Positions 24,118-32,440 of a DNA stretch of 64,000 nt are shown here, piece after piece. A program made the position numbers and the translations under genes. The DNA comes from Pukyongiella litopenaei (GTDB taxonomy: Bacteria; Pseudomonadota; Alphaproteobacteria; Rhodobacterales; Rhodobacteraceae). Where the stretch lies: the NCBI RefSeq assembly GCF_003008555.2, contig NZ_CP027665.1:2976001-3040000 (forward strand), in the 5' to 3' direction. The notes under the pieces are model-generated. The model ran no database searches, was not told the origin of the DNA, and saw only the letters and a program-made list of their open reading frames with translations. Every line of letters begins with the position of its first letter. Position 1 is the stretch's first letter.

Positions 24118-26120
24118 GGTTCCTTGGCCTTTCGGATCAGGGCATCTGCGGCCACCGCCCGGTCGGGGGTGCACAGCAGGGGGTTGATTTCAACTTCGGC
24201 GACGGTCTCGGCATTGGCAAGCACATAGGCCTGCACCGCCCGCACCGCGTCGAGGATCGCGGTCATGTCGGCGGCGGGTTTGCCGCGATATCCCGCCAGC
24301 AGCGGCGCCAGTTTCAGCTTTCGCAGGGCGGCTTCGATCCGGGCGGGAGCGGCGGGAACCAGCAGCGACACGGTGTCGGCCAGCAATTCGGCCAGCACGC
24401 CGCCCGCGCCGAGCGTCAGCACGAACCCGTGCGCGGGGTCACGGGTGACGCCGATCAGCAGTTCGGCCACTGCGCCGGGAACCATCTCTTCGATCAGGAC
24501 CTGGTCGGTGCCGATCATGCGGGCGGCCTCGGCCACCTCTGTCCGGGCCAGCCCCAGCCGCACGGCGCCATGTTCGGTCTTGTGGGCCAGCCCGGCGCCT
24601 TTGACTGCCAGCGGTTCCGCCAGCGACAGCGCGGCCGCGCCGGCCGCCGCCGCATCGCAGGTCGTGCCGCGCGGCACCGCCAGCCCGCAGGCCGCGAGGG
24701 CGGCCTTGGCCCGTGCTTCGGACAGCGTCCGGGTGGCTTCGACCGGGCCGGGCAACAGCACCGGGGCCGGGTCGGGCGGGCGATGGCGCGCCGCCGCTTC
24801 GATCGCGGCCAGGGCCGTGTCCAGCCCGGCCATCGGCACGACGCCGCCCGCGATAAGGTCTTCCGCCGGATCCACGGGCATCAGCTCAGGCAGGGACGAC
24901 ACCACCGCGAAAGGGGCGCCGGTCCGGGCCCGGGCGCCGATCGCCGCCTGCGTGGCGCAGGACCAGTCGGCGCGGTCGGTGGTCGGGTAGTCGACGACGC
25001 TCAGCGTCAGCGCCAGCCCGTCGCCGGTCAGCGCGGCCCAGGCGCGGGTCATCGCCCCGGCATCGCGCCAGATATAGGTGTGGTAGTCCAGCGGATTGGC
25101 CAGCGCTACCATCGGCCCCAGCACCGCCGCCAGCGCCGAGCGCTGGGTCGCGGAAAGCGGCGGCAGGCACAGGTCGCGCCCGGCGGCGAGATCGGCCAGC
25201 AGGCTCGCCTCGCCCCCCGAACAGCTGATCGAACCGATCCGGTTCGAGGTTAACGGCCCCACGCAATGCAGCAGCTTCAGGCATTCGAGAAAGGCGGACA
25301 GGTCCTGCAGGCGCGGAATGCCCAGCCGGTCGAGAAAGGCCTGCGCGCCCGCGTCGCTGCCCGCCAGCGCGGCGGTATGCGACACGGTCGCGGCCCGGGC
25401 CGGCTCCGAGGCCCCGACCTTGATCGCCACCAGCGGGATCCCGCGTGCATGGGCCCTGGCGGCCAGGCGTTCCCATGCGCGCAGGTCGCCGAACCCTTCC
25501 ACATGCAGGCCGATCGCGGTGATGCGCGGGTCGTCGAGCAGCGCGGTGGCGATCTCGGCCTGCGTGACCTGCGCCATGTTCCCGCAGGTGATTATGCAGG
25601 CGATGGGCAGGGCGCGCCGCTGCATGGTCAGGTTGATGGCGATGTTGGAGCTTTGCGTCAGGATCGCGACCCCGCGCGTGACCGGCGTCAGGCCGTGCTG
25701 GTCCGGCCAGACCGCAACACGGTCGAGCGCGTTGACAAAACCATAGCAGTTGGGACCGAGGATCGGCATGTCTGCGGCTGCGGCGACGAGCCCTGCCTGC
25801 AGCGCACCCGCGCCGGCATCCTCGGCGCGGGCTTCGGAGAATCCCGATGCGAAACAGACCGCACCGCCCGCACCCAGATCCGACAGGGCCTGCACCGCCT
25901 CGACGGTGGCATGGCGGTTGATGCCGATGAACGCGGCATCCGGCGCATCGGGCAGCTGTTCGATCTGCGTGAACACGCCATCGCCGCCCCTGGGGTGAAC
26001 ATGCCAGACCGGGCCGTCAAATCCGAACCGCTGCGCCTGACGGATCACCGCCGCCGCCCAATCGCCGCCGCCGATCACCGCGATATGGCGCGGCCGGAAC
26101 AGGCGGCTGAGGTCACGCAT
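24114..26120 (-). CDS. NDP-forming acyl-CoA synthetase (acetate--CoA ligase family, fused alpha-beta)
   Basis: A 668-aa fused NDP-forming acyl-CoA synthetase. Residues about 1-130 are the CoA-binding Rossmann domain (FRPRHIAVIGGGDWAAAVIRQ), 150-440 the ligase domain with phospho-histidine His248 in ATVSHTAALAGSD, and about 450-668 the ATP-grasp beta part (LAVKGAGLAHKTEHGAV, VLIEEMV, VAEVEINPLL). It makes acyl-CoA from acid, CoA and ATP, yielding ADP and phosphate. It is ATGA-coupled to the CaiD-like hydratase, and would replace the AMP-forming CaiC of enteric bacteria. Start ATG at 26120 has GGAGG upstream, provided by an inverted copy of the repeat element. Confidence 0.88.
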   Translation of the reverse strand: MRDLSRLFRPRHIAVIGGGDWAAAVIRQAQRFGFDGPVWHVHPRGGDGVFTQIEQLPDAPDAAFIGINRHATVEAVQALSDLGAGGAVCFASGFSEARAEDAGAGALQAGLVAAAADMPILGPNCYGFVNALDRVAVWPDQHGLTPVTRGVAILTQSSNIAINLTMQRRALPIACIITCGNMAQVTQAEIATALLDDPRITAIGLHVEGFGDLRAWERLAARAHARGIPLVAIKVGASEPARAATVSHTAALAGSDAGAQAFLDRLGIPRLQDLSAFLECLKLLHCVGPLTSNRIGSISCSGGEASLLADLAAGRDLCLPPLSATQRSALAAVLGPMVALANPLDYHTYIWRDAGAMTRAWAALTGDGLALTLSVVDYPTTDRADWSCATQAAIGARARTGAPFAVVSSLPELMPVDPAEDLIAGGVVPMAGLDTALAAIEAAARHRPPDPAPVLLPGPVEATRTLSEARAKAALAACGLAVPRGTTCDAAAAGAAALSLAEPLAVKGAGLAHKTEHGAVRLGLARTEVAEAARMIGTDQVLIEEMVPGAVAELLIGVTRDPAHGFVLTLGAGGVLAELLADTVSLLVPAAPARIEAALRKLKLAPLLAGYRGKPAADMTAILDAVRAVQAYVLANAETVAEVEINPLLCTPDRAVAADALIRKAKEP

Positions 26121-26130
26121 GAGTTTTCTT

Positions 26131-26163
26131 GCCTCCGGCGGGGATATTTGGAGCAAGAGGAAG
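26131..26163 (+). repeat. Intergenic repeat family, copy 4 (core form)
   Basis: GCCTCCGGCGGGGATATTT-GGAGC-AAGAGGAAG on the plus strand. On the minus strand this same element reads CCGGAGGC and lies just ahead of the acyl-CoA synthetase ATG (26120), so it serves as that gene's ribosome binding site in the reverse sense. Confidence 0.8.
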
Positions 26164-26284
26164 AAAGGTATTGTTAACGATGATGCGCCACTGTCGCGGG
26201 GCGGTACAGGCGGGGACGCCGATGACCGTGCAAGGGGAAGGGGCCGTGCTCTTTCCACGGAGGGGCCGCCGGGCGGTCCCTCCA

Positions 26285-26317
26285 CTTCCTCTTGCCGGAA
26301 ATATCCCCGCCGGAGGC
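26285..26317 (-). repeat. Intergenic repeat family, copy 5 (core form)
   Basis: On the minus strand the core reads GCCTCCGGCGGGGATATTT-CCGGC-AAGAGGAAG, identical to copy 1 in its last 23 bases. A small GCGC/GCGC hairpin (26321-26332) precedes it, repeating the hairpin-then-core order of the other copies. It lies downstream of the acyl-CoA dehydrogenase stop. Confidence 0.8.
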
Positions 26318-26348
26318 ATCGCGCGGCAGCGCGATTGCGCCACCCGCC

Positions 26349-27509
26349 TCATGCACCCAGCGCCCGAAGCAGGTCGCGGCTGATGATATGGCGCTGGATT
26401 TCGCTGGTGCCGTCCCAGATCCGTTCCACCCGGGCATCGCGCCAGAACCTCTCCAGCGGGTAGTCGTCCATCAGTCCCATGCCGCCGTGGACCTGGATCG
26501 CCGTATCGGTCACCCGCGCCAGCATCTCGGAGGCATAAAGCTTGGCCGAGGCGATCTCCCGGTTCGCGGGCAATCCCTGGTCCAGCCGGTCGGCGGCGGC
26601 CAGGGTCAGCAGGTCCGCGGCATCGATTTCGGTGATCATGTCGGCGATCTGGAAGGACACGCCCTGGAACTTGCCGATCTTCTGGCCGAACTGTTCGCGC
26701 GTGGCGGCATAGTCGAGCGCGTAGTCGAACACCCGCCGTGCCCGGCCAACCGACATCGCCGCCACGGTAATGCGGGTTGCATAGAGCCAGGTGTTCATCA
26801 CCTCGAAACCGCCATCGACCTCGCCCAGAACCTGCGCGTCCGGCAGGCGGCAATCGTCGAAATCGAGCACCATGTTCCGGTAGCCGCGATGGCTGACCGA
26901 CCTGTAGCCGTTGCGGATGTTGAAACCCGGCGTGCCGCGATCCACGAGGAAGGCGGTGATGCGCTTCTTGGGGCCCCTGGGGGTCGTGTCTTCGCCGGTG
27001 GCGACGAAGACGATGACGAAATCCGCGTGATCGGCGCCGGAGATGAAATGCTTGGTCCCGTTCACCACCCAGTCGCCGCCATCGCGTCTGGCGGCGCATG
27101 TCATCCCCCGCACATCCGAGCCCGCCCCCGGTTCGGTCATTGCCAGCGCGTCCATCCGTTCGCCGCGCACCGCCGGCATCAGGTAGCGGTCCACCTGTTC
27201 GCCCTCGCAGGCCATCAGGATGTTCTGCGGGCGTCCGAAGAAATGGTTGAGCGCCATCGAGCCGCGGCCGAGTTCGCGTTCGACCAGCGCAAACTCAAGG
27301 TGGTTCAGCCCTGCGCCGCCGACGGTTTCGGGAAAGTTGCAGGCATAAAATCCGAGCGCGATCGTCTTGCGCTTGATTTCGTCGGCGATCTCGGCTGGCA
27401 CCGCGCCGGTGCGTTCGACGAGGTCTTCATGCGGGTAGATCTCGTTTTCGACGAAGCTGCGGACGGTCGCGGCGATCATCTCCTGTTCTTCGGTCAGTCC
27501 GTATTGCAT
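26349..27509 (-). CDS. Acyl-CoA dehydrogenase (CaiA/short-chain type)
   Basis: A 386-aa flavoprotein with the three acyl-CoA dehydrogenase domains. YGLTEEQEMIAATVRSFVENEIYPHED opens it; ALAMTEPGAGSDVRGMTCAARRDGGDWVVNGTKHFISGADHADFVIV is the FAD-binding signature; AKLYASEMLARVTDTAIQVHGGMGLMDDYPLERFWRDARVERIWDGTSEIQRHIISRDLL is the C-terminal signature, with the region of the catalytic base around IWDGTSE. Given the linked CaiD-like hydratase, reduction or oxidation of a crotonobetainyl- or short enoyl-CoA is likely. It is divergent from a LysR gene, with a perfect LysR box in the gap. Confidence 0.93.
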   Translation of the reverse strand: MQYGLTEEQEMIAATVRSFVENEIYPHEDLVERTGAVPAEIADEIKRKTIALGFYACNFPETVGGAGLNHLEFALVERELGRGSMALNHFFGRPQNILMACEGEQVDRYLMPAVRGERMDALAMTEPGAGSDVRGMTCAARRDGGDWVVNGTKHFISGADHADFVIVFVATGEDTTPRGPKKRITAFLVDRGTPGFNIRNGYRSVSHRGYRNMVLDFDDCRLPDAQVLGEVDGGFEVMNTWLYATRITVAAMSVGRARRVFDYALDYAATREQFGQKIGKFQGVSFQIADMITEIDAADLLTLAAADRLDQGLPANREIASAKLYASEMLARVTDTAIQVHGGMGLMDDYPLERFWRDARVERIWDGTSEIQRHIISRDLLRALGA

Positions 27510-27776
27510 GTCTCGGCCCTTGTGCGATCGGCGCGTGCGGCGCGGCGTGTGAGACCCCGGATGGGGGTGGGGCGGGCGGTTCTGCCCGGTGCCGCGGGGC
27601 CGGGCTGTCGCCGGTCAGTCGGCATGGGCCGGCCCGTCGGCATCCGGTATCGCCTGCAACAGGATCATGTTCATGCCGTCCTCCCAGGATCACCTGCGCG
27701 GATCGTGCATCCCGGCCGGGCGTGTGACCAACGAAAAAAACGGCGGCTTGCCATTAGTTCGGCTTATGGCAAGGTT
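27510..27776. promoter_or_regulatory. Divergent regulatory region between acyl-CoA dehydrogenase and LysR gene
   Basis: This 267-base gap separates the minus-strand catabolic genes from their likely regulator. Most of it is GC-rich and shows no coding pattern. The last 60 bases are AT-richer and hold the LysR box at 27748-27772. Promoters for both directions are expected here but no clear -35/-10 pair stands out. Confidence 0.5.
27748..27772. promoter_or_regulatory. Perfect LysR-type operator, TTGCCAT-N11-ATGGCAA
   Basis: Seven-base arms TTGCCAT (27748-27754) and ATGGCAA (27766-27772) are perfect inverted repeats around an 11-base spacer, fitting the canonical T-N11-A LysR box. It lies four bases before the first possible start codon of the LysR gene, the expected place for autorepression, and about 240 bases from the divergent acyl-CoA dehydrogenase start. 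Confidence 0.7.
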
Positions 27777-28691
27777 ATGGGCATGCAGGGCAACCTTCCT
27801 CCGCTGGGCTGGCTGCGCGCCTTCGAGGCGGCGGCTCGGCACCTGTCCTTTACCGGCGCGGCGCGCGATCTGAACATGACGCAGAGTGCGGTCAGTCAGC
27901 AGATCCGCGCGCTCGAGGCGCATCTGGGCCGGCCCCTGTTCCATCGCCGCCCCCGCGTTCTGGAACTGACCGAGGCCGGGATCACCTATCTGCCGGTCGT
28001 GCGCGATGCCTTTCGCACGCTGATGCGCGGCACCCGCGCCGTGATCGGCGAGGCGGGCGACGTGCTGCGGGTCCTGTCCAACCTGAGCTTTGCCGTCCAC
28101 TGGCTGGCGCCCCGGCTGGCGGGGTTTCATGCCCGCCATCCCGAGGTGCGGCTGGCGATCTCGACCGAGCTGTGGGAGCCGCGCGAACTGGCCGAGGGGG
28201 CCGATGTGGAAATCCGGTTGTCGGTGCGGCCCGCCGATACCGTTCGCGCCGAATTGCTGCGGCGGGATCACTATTACCCGGTCTGCGTGCCGGGCTATCC
28301 CGTGCGCCTCGATGATCTCGCCCGCCAGCCGCTGTTCGATTGTTCCAACCTGTTGTGTTCCTGGGCGGGCTGGGCCGAGGATCAGGGGCTGGACTGGCCG
28401 GACCCGCCGGTGACCTATGCGTCGACCTTCACGGTGACGATGGCGGTGGCGCAGGCCGGCGGGGGGCTGGCGCTGGCCCATGACCTGATCGCGCAGCGGG
28501 CGATCGGGCAGGGCGCGCTGGTCGCCCCCTTTGCCCATCGCGCGCCGATGCAGGAAGCCTATTACCTGATCCGGTCGCCCCAGGCCGAAGGCAACCCGGC
28601 GGCGGCGATCTTCTGCCGCTGGCTGCGGGCGGAACTGGGCGGTCAGGATGCCCCGGACGGTGGCAGCGGGCGGCTCGGCACCCAGGCATAG
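27777..28691 (+). CDS. LysR-family regulator, GcvA-like
   Basis: About 304 aa. LPPLGWLRAFEAAARHLSFTGAARDLNMTQSAVSQQIRALEAHLGRPLFHRRPRVLELTEAG is a GcvA-type winged helix (residues about 6-66), and the remainder is the effector-binding domain. Start is ATG at 27777 or ATG at 27783; AAGG at 27771 is better spaced for the second. A perfect LysR box lies immediately upstream, and the divergent acyl-CoA dehydrogenase is the probable target. Its 3' end overlaps the convergent VOC gene by 49 bases. Confidence 0.92.
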   Translation: MGMQGNLPPLGWLRAFEAAARHLSFTGAARDLNMTQSAVSQQIRALEAHLGRPLFHRRPRVLELTEAGITYLPVVRDAFRTLMRGTRAVIGEAGDVLRVLSNLSFAVHWLAPRLAGFHARHPEVRLAISTELWEPRELAEGADVEIRLSVRPADTVRAELLRRDHYYPVCVPGYPVRLDDLARQPLFDCSNLLCSWAGWAEDQGLDWPDPPVTYASTFTVTMAVAQAGGGLALAHDLIAQRAIGQGALVAPFAHRAPMQEAYYLIRSPQAEGNPAAAIFCRWLRAELGGQDAPDGGSGRLGTQA

Positions 28692-29080
28692 CCGTTGGCG
28701 CACAGGATATAGCATTCGCGCAGGCCGTGCGGCTTGTCGGCGGGCGGTTGCAGGATCGTGCCGCCGGCGGCCCCGGCGCGGGTTGCGGCCTCGTCGGGGT
28801 CGCAGTCATAGAGACGGATCTCGACGCCGGCGCCGCGCGGCGGGGTCTCGGGCAGCAGACCGGGCAGCGGATGGGCATGATAGGTGTGGTCGGCATGGAT
28901 CTGGAACAGCGCGCCGCCGCAGGCCATGATCGCGAAATCCGCGCTCAGCCGGTGCGCGGTCATCCCGAACACCGCCTGCAGGAACGCGGCCTCGTCGCGC
29001 ACGTCGCGCACCAGCAGGTTCAGGCCGATCCCCGAAAGCGAGCGGCCGAAATCCGCTGCGGAAACGGTTTCGAAATCCAT
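28643..29080 (-). CDS. VOC-superfamily (glyoxalase/bleomycin-resistance-like) protein
   Basis: A 145-aa single-domain VOC protein. The beta-alpha-beta-beta-beta units are visible in LSGIGLNLLVRDVRDEAAFLQAVFGMTAHRLSADFAIMACGGALFQIHADHTY and in GAGVEIRLYDCDPDEAATRAGAAGGTILQPPADKPHGLRECYILCANGYAWVPSRPL. Possible metal ligands are His and Glu in these strands, but the enzymatic role is unknown. It overlaps the end of the LysR gene tail to tail and is divergent from adenine deaminase. Confidence 0.75.
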   Translation of the reverse strand: MDFETVSAADFGRSLSGIGLNLLVRDVRDEAAFLQAVFGMTAHRLSADFAIMACGGALFQIHADHTYHAHPLPGLLPETPPRGAGVEIRLYDCDPDEAATRAGAAGGTILQPPADKPHGLRECYILCANGYAWVPSRPLPPSGAS

Positions 29081-29173
29081 GCCGCCAGCCTTGCCCGGAA
29101 CCGCGCCCAAGGCAAGCGCGCAGGTGCGTTCGTCAGGGGTTGCGCCGGGCGGGACAATGGGAAAAGTTGAGCC

Positions 29174-30976
29174 ATGTCGACTGACCCTTTCCCCAGCTGG
29201 CCCGATGTCGCCCCCCGCCTGATCGCCGTTGCCGCCGGGCGTGAACCCGCGGATATGGTGATCCGGGGCGGGAACTGGGTGAATGTCCACACCCGCGAAT
29301 GCCTGCCCGGCCACGACATCGCCATCGCCGCCGGGCGGATCGCCTGCGTCGTGCCGGATGCCGGCGCGCGGACCGGCCCCGGAACGCGGGTGATCGAGGC
29401 GGGCGGACGCTACATGATACCCGGCCTGTGCGACGCGCATATGCATATCGAATCGGGCATGCTGACCCCGGCCGAGTTTGCCCGCGCGGTGATCCCGCAC
29501 GGCACCACGTCGATGTTCACCGATCCGCATGAGATCGCCAACGTGATGGGGCTCGAAGGTGTGCGCCTGATGCATGACGAGGCACTGATGCAGCCGGTCA
29601 ACATCTTCACCCAGATGCCGTCCTGCGCCCCCTCGGCGCCGGGGCTGGAAACCACCGGCTATGAAATCACCCCCGGAGACGTGGCCGAGGCGATGCAATG
29701 GCCGGGGATCGTGGGCCTGGGCGAGATGATGAACTTTCCCGGCGTCGCTGCGGGCGATCCGAAGATGCTGGCCGAGATCGCCGCCACGCAGGCCGCGGGC
29801 AAGACGGTGGGCGGGCATTATGCCTCGCCCGATCTCGGCCCGGCCTTTGCGGCCTATGTCGCGGGCGGCCCCGCCGACGATCACGAAGGCACCTGCGAGG
29901 CCGATGCGATCGCGCGGACCCGGCAGGGCATGCGCGCGATGATGCGGCTGGGCAGCGCCTGGCATGACATCGAAAGCCAGATCACCGCGGTGACCGAAAA
30001 GGGGCTGGACCCGCGCAGCTTCATCCTGTGCACCGACGATTGCCATTCCGGCACATTGGTGGCCGAAGGGCACATGAACCGGGTGCTGCGCCACGCCATC
30101 GCCTGCGGCTGCGATCCGCTGGTGGCGTTGCAGATGGCGACGATCAACACCGCCACCCATTTCGGGCTGGAACGCGAGATCGGGTCGCTGACCCCCGGTC
30201 GCCGCGCGGATGTGATCCTGACCCCGGACCTGTCCACGCTGCCGGTGGACATGGTCATCGCGCGCGGTCGGGTGGTGGCCGAAAACGGCGCGATCACCGT
30301 CGATTGCCCGCATCTCGACTGGCCCGGCCATGCCCGCGATACGGTGCATCTGGGCCACGCGCTGCGGGCGGCGGATTTCGAGATCGCCGCGCCCGCCGGC
30401 GCCAATTCTGCCCGCGCCAACGTGATCGGCGTGGTCGAGAACCAGGCACCGACCCGGGCGCTGAAGGCGGATCTGCCGGTGCGCGACGGGCTGGTCGAAG
30501 GCGACGGCGATGTCTGCCAGATCGCGCTGGTCGAACGCCACCGCGCCACCGGCGGGGTGGTCAACGCCTTCGTTACGGGCTTCGGGTATCGGGGGCGGAT
30601 GGCGATGGCGTCGACCGTGGCCCATGACAGCCACCACATGATCGTGGTCGGCACCTGCCGCGACCAGATGGCGCTGGCGGCGAACCGGCTGGCGCAGGTC
30701 GGCGGCGGCATCACCGTCTGGCGCGACGGTGACGAACTGGCGCTGGTGAAACTGCCGATTGCCGGGCTGATGTCCGACAGCCCCGCCGCCGAGGTGGCCG
30801 CCAGCGCGGACCGGATGATCGAGGCGATGCGCGCCTGCGGCTGCACGCTCAACAACGCCTACATGCAGCATTCGCTGCTGGCGCTGGTGGTGATCCCGGA
30901 ACTGCGCATCTCGGATATGGGGCTGGTCGATGTCCGCAGTTTCGAACGCATCGACGTGCTGGAGGTGCCGCAATGA
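29174..30976 (+). CDS. ade: Adenine deaminase
   Basis: A 600-aa amidohydrolase of the Ade/AdeC family. The metal-binding LCDAHMHIESGMLTPAEFARAVIPHGTTSMFTDPHEIANVMG and later TDDCHSGTLVAEGHMNRVLRHAI are diagnostic, as is the C-terminal GFGYRGRMAMASTVAHDSHHMIVVG. It converts adenine to hypoxanthine and ammonia using a dinuclear iron or manganese centre. Length is normal. Its stop overlaps the AMP nucleosidase start (ATGA), so adenine released by that enzyme would be deaminated by this one. Confidence 0.95.
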   Translation: MSTDPFPSWPDVAPRLIAVAAGREPADMVIRGGNWVNVHTRECLPGHDIAIAAGRIACVVPDAGARTGPGTRVIEAGGRYMIPGLCDAHMHIESGMLTPAEFARAVIPHGTTSMFTDPHEIANVMGLEGVRLMHDEALMQPVNIFTQMPSCAPSAPGLETTGYEITPGDVAEAMQWPGIVGLGEMMNFPGVAAGDPKMLAEIAATQAAGKTVGGHYASPDLGPAFAAYVAGGPADDHEGTCEADAIARTRQGMRAMMRLGSAWHDIESQITAVTEKGLDPRSFILCTDDCHSGTLVAEGHMNRVLRHAIACGCDPLVALQMATINTATHFGLEREIGSLTPGRRADVILTPDLSTLPVDMVIARGRVVAENGAITVDCPHLDWPGHARDTVHLGHALRAADFEIAAPAGANSARANVIGVVENQAPTRALKADLPVRDGLVEGDGDVCQIALVERHRATGGVVNAFVTGFGYRGRMAMASTVAHDSHHMIVVGTCRDQMALAANRLAQVGGGITVWRDGDELALVKLPIAGLMSDSPAAEVAASADRMIEAMRACGCTLNNAYMQHSLLALVVIPELRISDMGLVDVRSFERIDVLEVPQ

Positions 30977-32436
30977 GCCTCGTGCGCAGCCCCGATGGCC
31001 CGCCGGCCGAGGACTTCACCGATGCCGGGGCCGCGGTGGCGCGGCTGGAACAGCTCTATGACCAGGCCACCGGGTTCATTCGCGACGGGTTTCGCGCCGC
31101 CATGCGCGAAGGCCGCCCCGACGCGCGCATCCGTGCCTTCTATCCGGAAATCCGGCTGCGCACGACCAGCTATGCCCAGGTCGATACCCGGCTGAGCTTT
31201 GGCCATGTCGCCCGGCCCGGCATCCATGCCACCACGGTGACCCGGCCCGACCTGTTCCGCAACTACCTGACCCAGCAGGTTGCGCTGCTGATCCGCAACC
31301 ATGGCCAGCCGGTGACCATCGGGGCCTCCTCGACGCCGATCCCGGTGCATTTCGCGATGGCCGCCGACGGTGCCGATACCGTGCCGCAGGAAGGCGCGGC
31401 CGGGTTCACGCTGCGCGACGTGTTCGATGTGCCGGACCTGTCGAACACCAATGACGACATCGTCAACGGCACCCGCGACCCCGATGAAGGTATCGGCCCG
31501 CTGGCCCTGTTCACCGCGCAGCGGGTGGACTATTCGCTGGCGCGGCTGGCGCATTACACCGCCACGACGCCCGAGCATTTCCAGAACCATGTTCTGTTCA
31601 CCAACTACCAGTTCTACGTCTCGGAATTCGAAGCCTATGCGCGCAGCCGGCTTGCCGAGGCCGACAGCGGCTATGTCGCGCTGGTCGGGCCGGGCAATAC
31701 CGAGATCACCGCGCCCGATGCGCCGATGGAGCCGCCGCAGAAACTGCCGCAGATGCCGACCTATCACCTGAAACGCGCCGACGGGTCGGGCATCACGCTG
31801 GTCAATATCGGCGTCGGGCCGTCGAACGCCAAGACCGCGACCGATCATATCGCGGTGCTGCGCCCCCATGCCTGGCTGATGGTCGGCCATTGTGCCGGCC
31901 TGCGCAATTCGCAGGCGCTGGGGGATTTCGTGCTGGCCCATGCCTATCTGCGCGAGGACGGGGTGCTGGATGACGACCTGCCCGTATGGGTGCCGATTCC
32001 GGCGCTGGCCGAGATCCAGATCGCGCTGGAACGGGCGGTGGCCGAGGTGTCCGAACTGGACGGGTTCGACGTGAAACGGATCATGCGCACCGGCACCGTG
32101 GCCAGCGTCGACAACCGCAACTGGGAATTGCGCGACCAGTCCGGCCCGGTTCAGCGCCTCAGCCAGTCCCGCGCCATCGCGCTCGACATGGAGAGCGCCA
32201 CCATCGCCGCCAACGGTTACCGGTTCCGGGTGCCCTATGGCACGTTGCTCTGTGTCTCCGACAAGCCTCTGCATGGCGAACTGAAGCTTCCGGGCATGGC
32301 CTCGGATTTCTACAACACGCAGGTCTCGCGCCACCTGAGCATCGGAATCCGCGCGATGGAATCCCTGCGCAGCATGCCGCTGGAGCGGTTGCACAGCCGG
32401 AAACTGCGCTCTTTTGACGAAACCGCCTTTCTCTGA
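30973..32436 (+). CDS. amn: AMP nucleosidase
   Basis: A 487-aa Amn. The N-terminal AMP-nucleosidase domain (LEQLYDQATGFIRDGFRAAMREG, YPEIRLRTTSYAQVDTRLSFGHVARPGIHATTVTRPDLFRNYL) is followed by the phosphorylase-like catalytic domain with LVNIGVGPSNAKTATDHIAVLRPHAWLMVGHCAGLRNSQALGDFVLAHAYLREDGVLD and ALDMESATIAANGYRFRVPYGTLLCVSDKPLHGE. It splits AMP into adenine and ribose 5-phosphate. It is translationally coupled to adenine deaminase, giving a two-step AMP-to-hypoxanthine route. Confidence 0.95.
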   Translation: MSLVRSPDGPPAEDFTDAGAAVARLEQLYDQATGFIRDGFRAAMREGRPDARIRAFYPEIRLRTTSYAQVDTRLSFGHVARPGIHATTVTRPDLFRNYLTQQVALLIRNHGQPVTIGASSTPIPVHFAMAADGADTVPQEGAAGFTLRDVFDVPDLSNTNDDIVNGTRDPDEGIGPLALFTAQRVDYSLARLAHYTATTPEHFQNHVLFTNYQFYVSEFEAYARSRLAEADSGYVALVGPGNTEITAPDAPMEPPQKLPQMPTYHLKRADGSGITLVNIGVGPSNAKTATDHIAVLRPHAWLMVGHCAGLRNSQALGDFVLAHAYLREDGVLDDDLPVWVPIPALAEIQIALERAVAEVSELDGFDVKRIMRTGTVASVDNRNWELRDQSGPVQRLSQSRAIALDMESATIAANGYRFRVPYGTLLCVSDKPLHGELKLPGMASDFYNTQVSRHLSIGIRAMESLRSMPLERLHSRKLRSFDETAFL

Positions 32437-32440
32437 GAGG

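Larger units (their letters stand above)
26121..26348. other. 228-base intergenic region with an inverted pair of repeat cores
   Basis: The gap between the acyl-CoA dehydrogenase (upstream) and the acyl-CoA synthetase holds copies 4 and 5 of the repeat in opposite orientation, about 120 bases apart, with a GC hairpin (26259-26283, GGAGGGGCCG/CGGTCCCTCC with one wobble) between them. No coding signal is seen. The gap probably contains a processing or termination point and possibly a separate promoter for the synthetase-hydratase pair. Confidence 0.6.

Noticed and set aside
26173-26187. TTAACGATGATGCGC as a sixth flagellar-type box
   Set aside because: The second half-site (GCGC) does not match and the neighbouring genes are metabolic, so it is a chance TTAA.
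28643-30973. Treating the whole 776-codon minus-strand frame as one long gene
   Set aside because: Only the last 145 codons (VOC protein, ATG at 29080) have homology; the rest is antisense to adenine deaminase.
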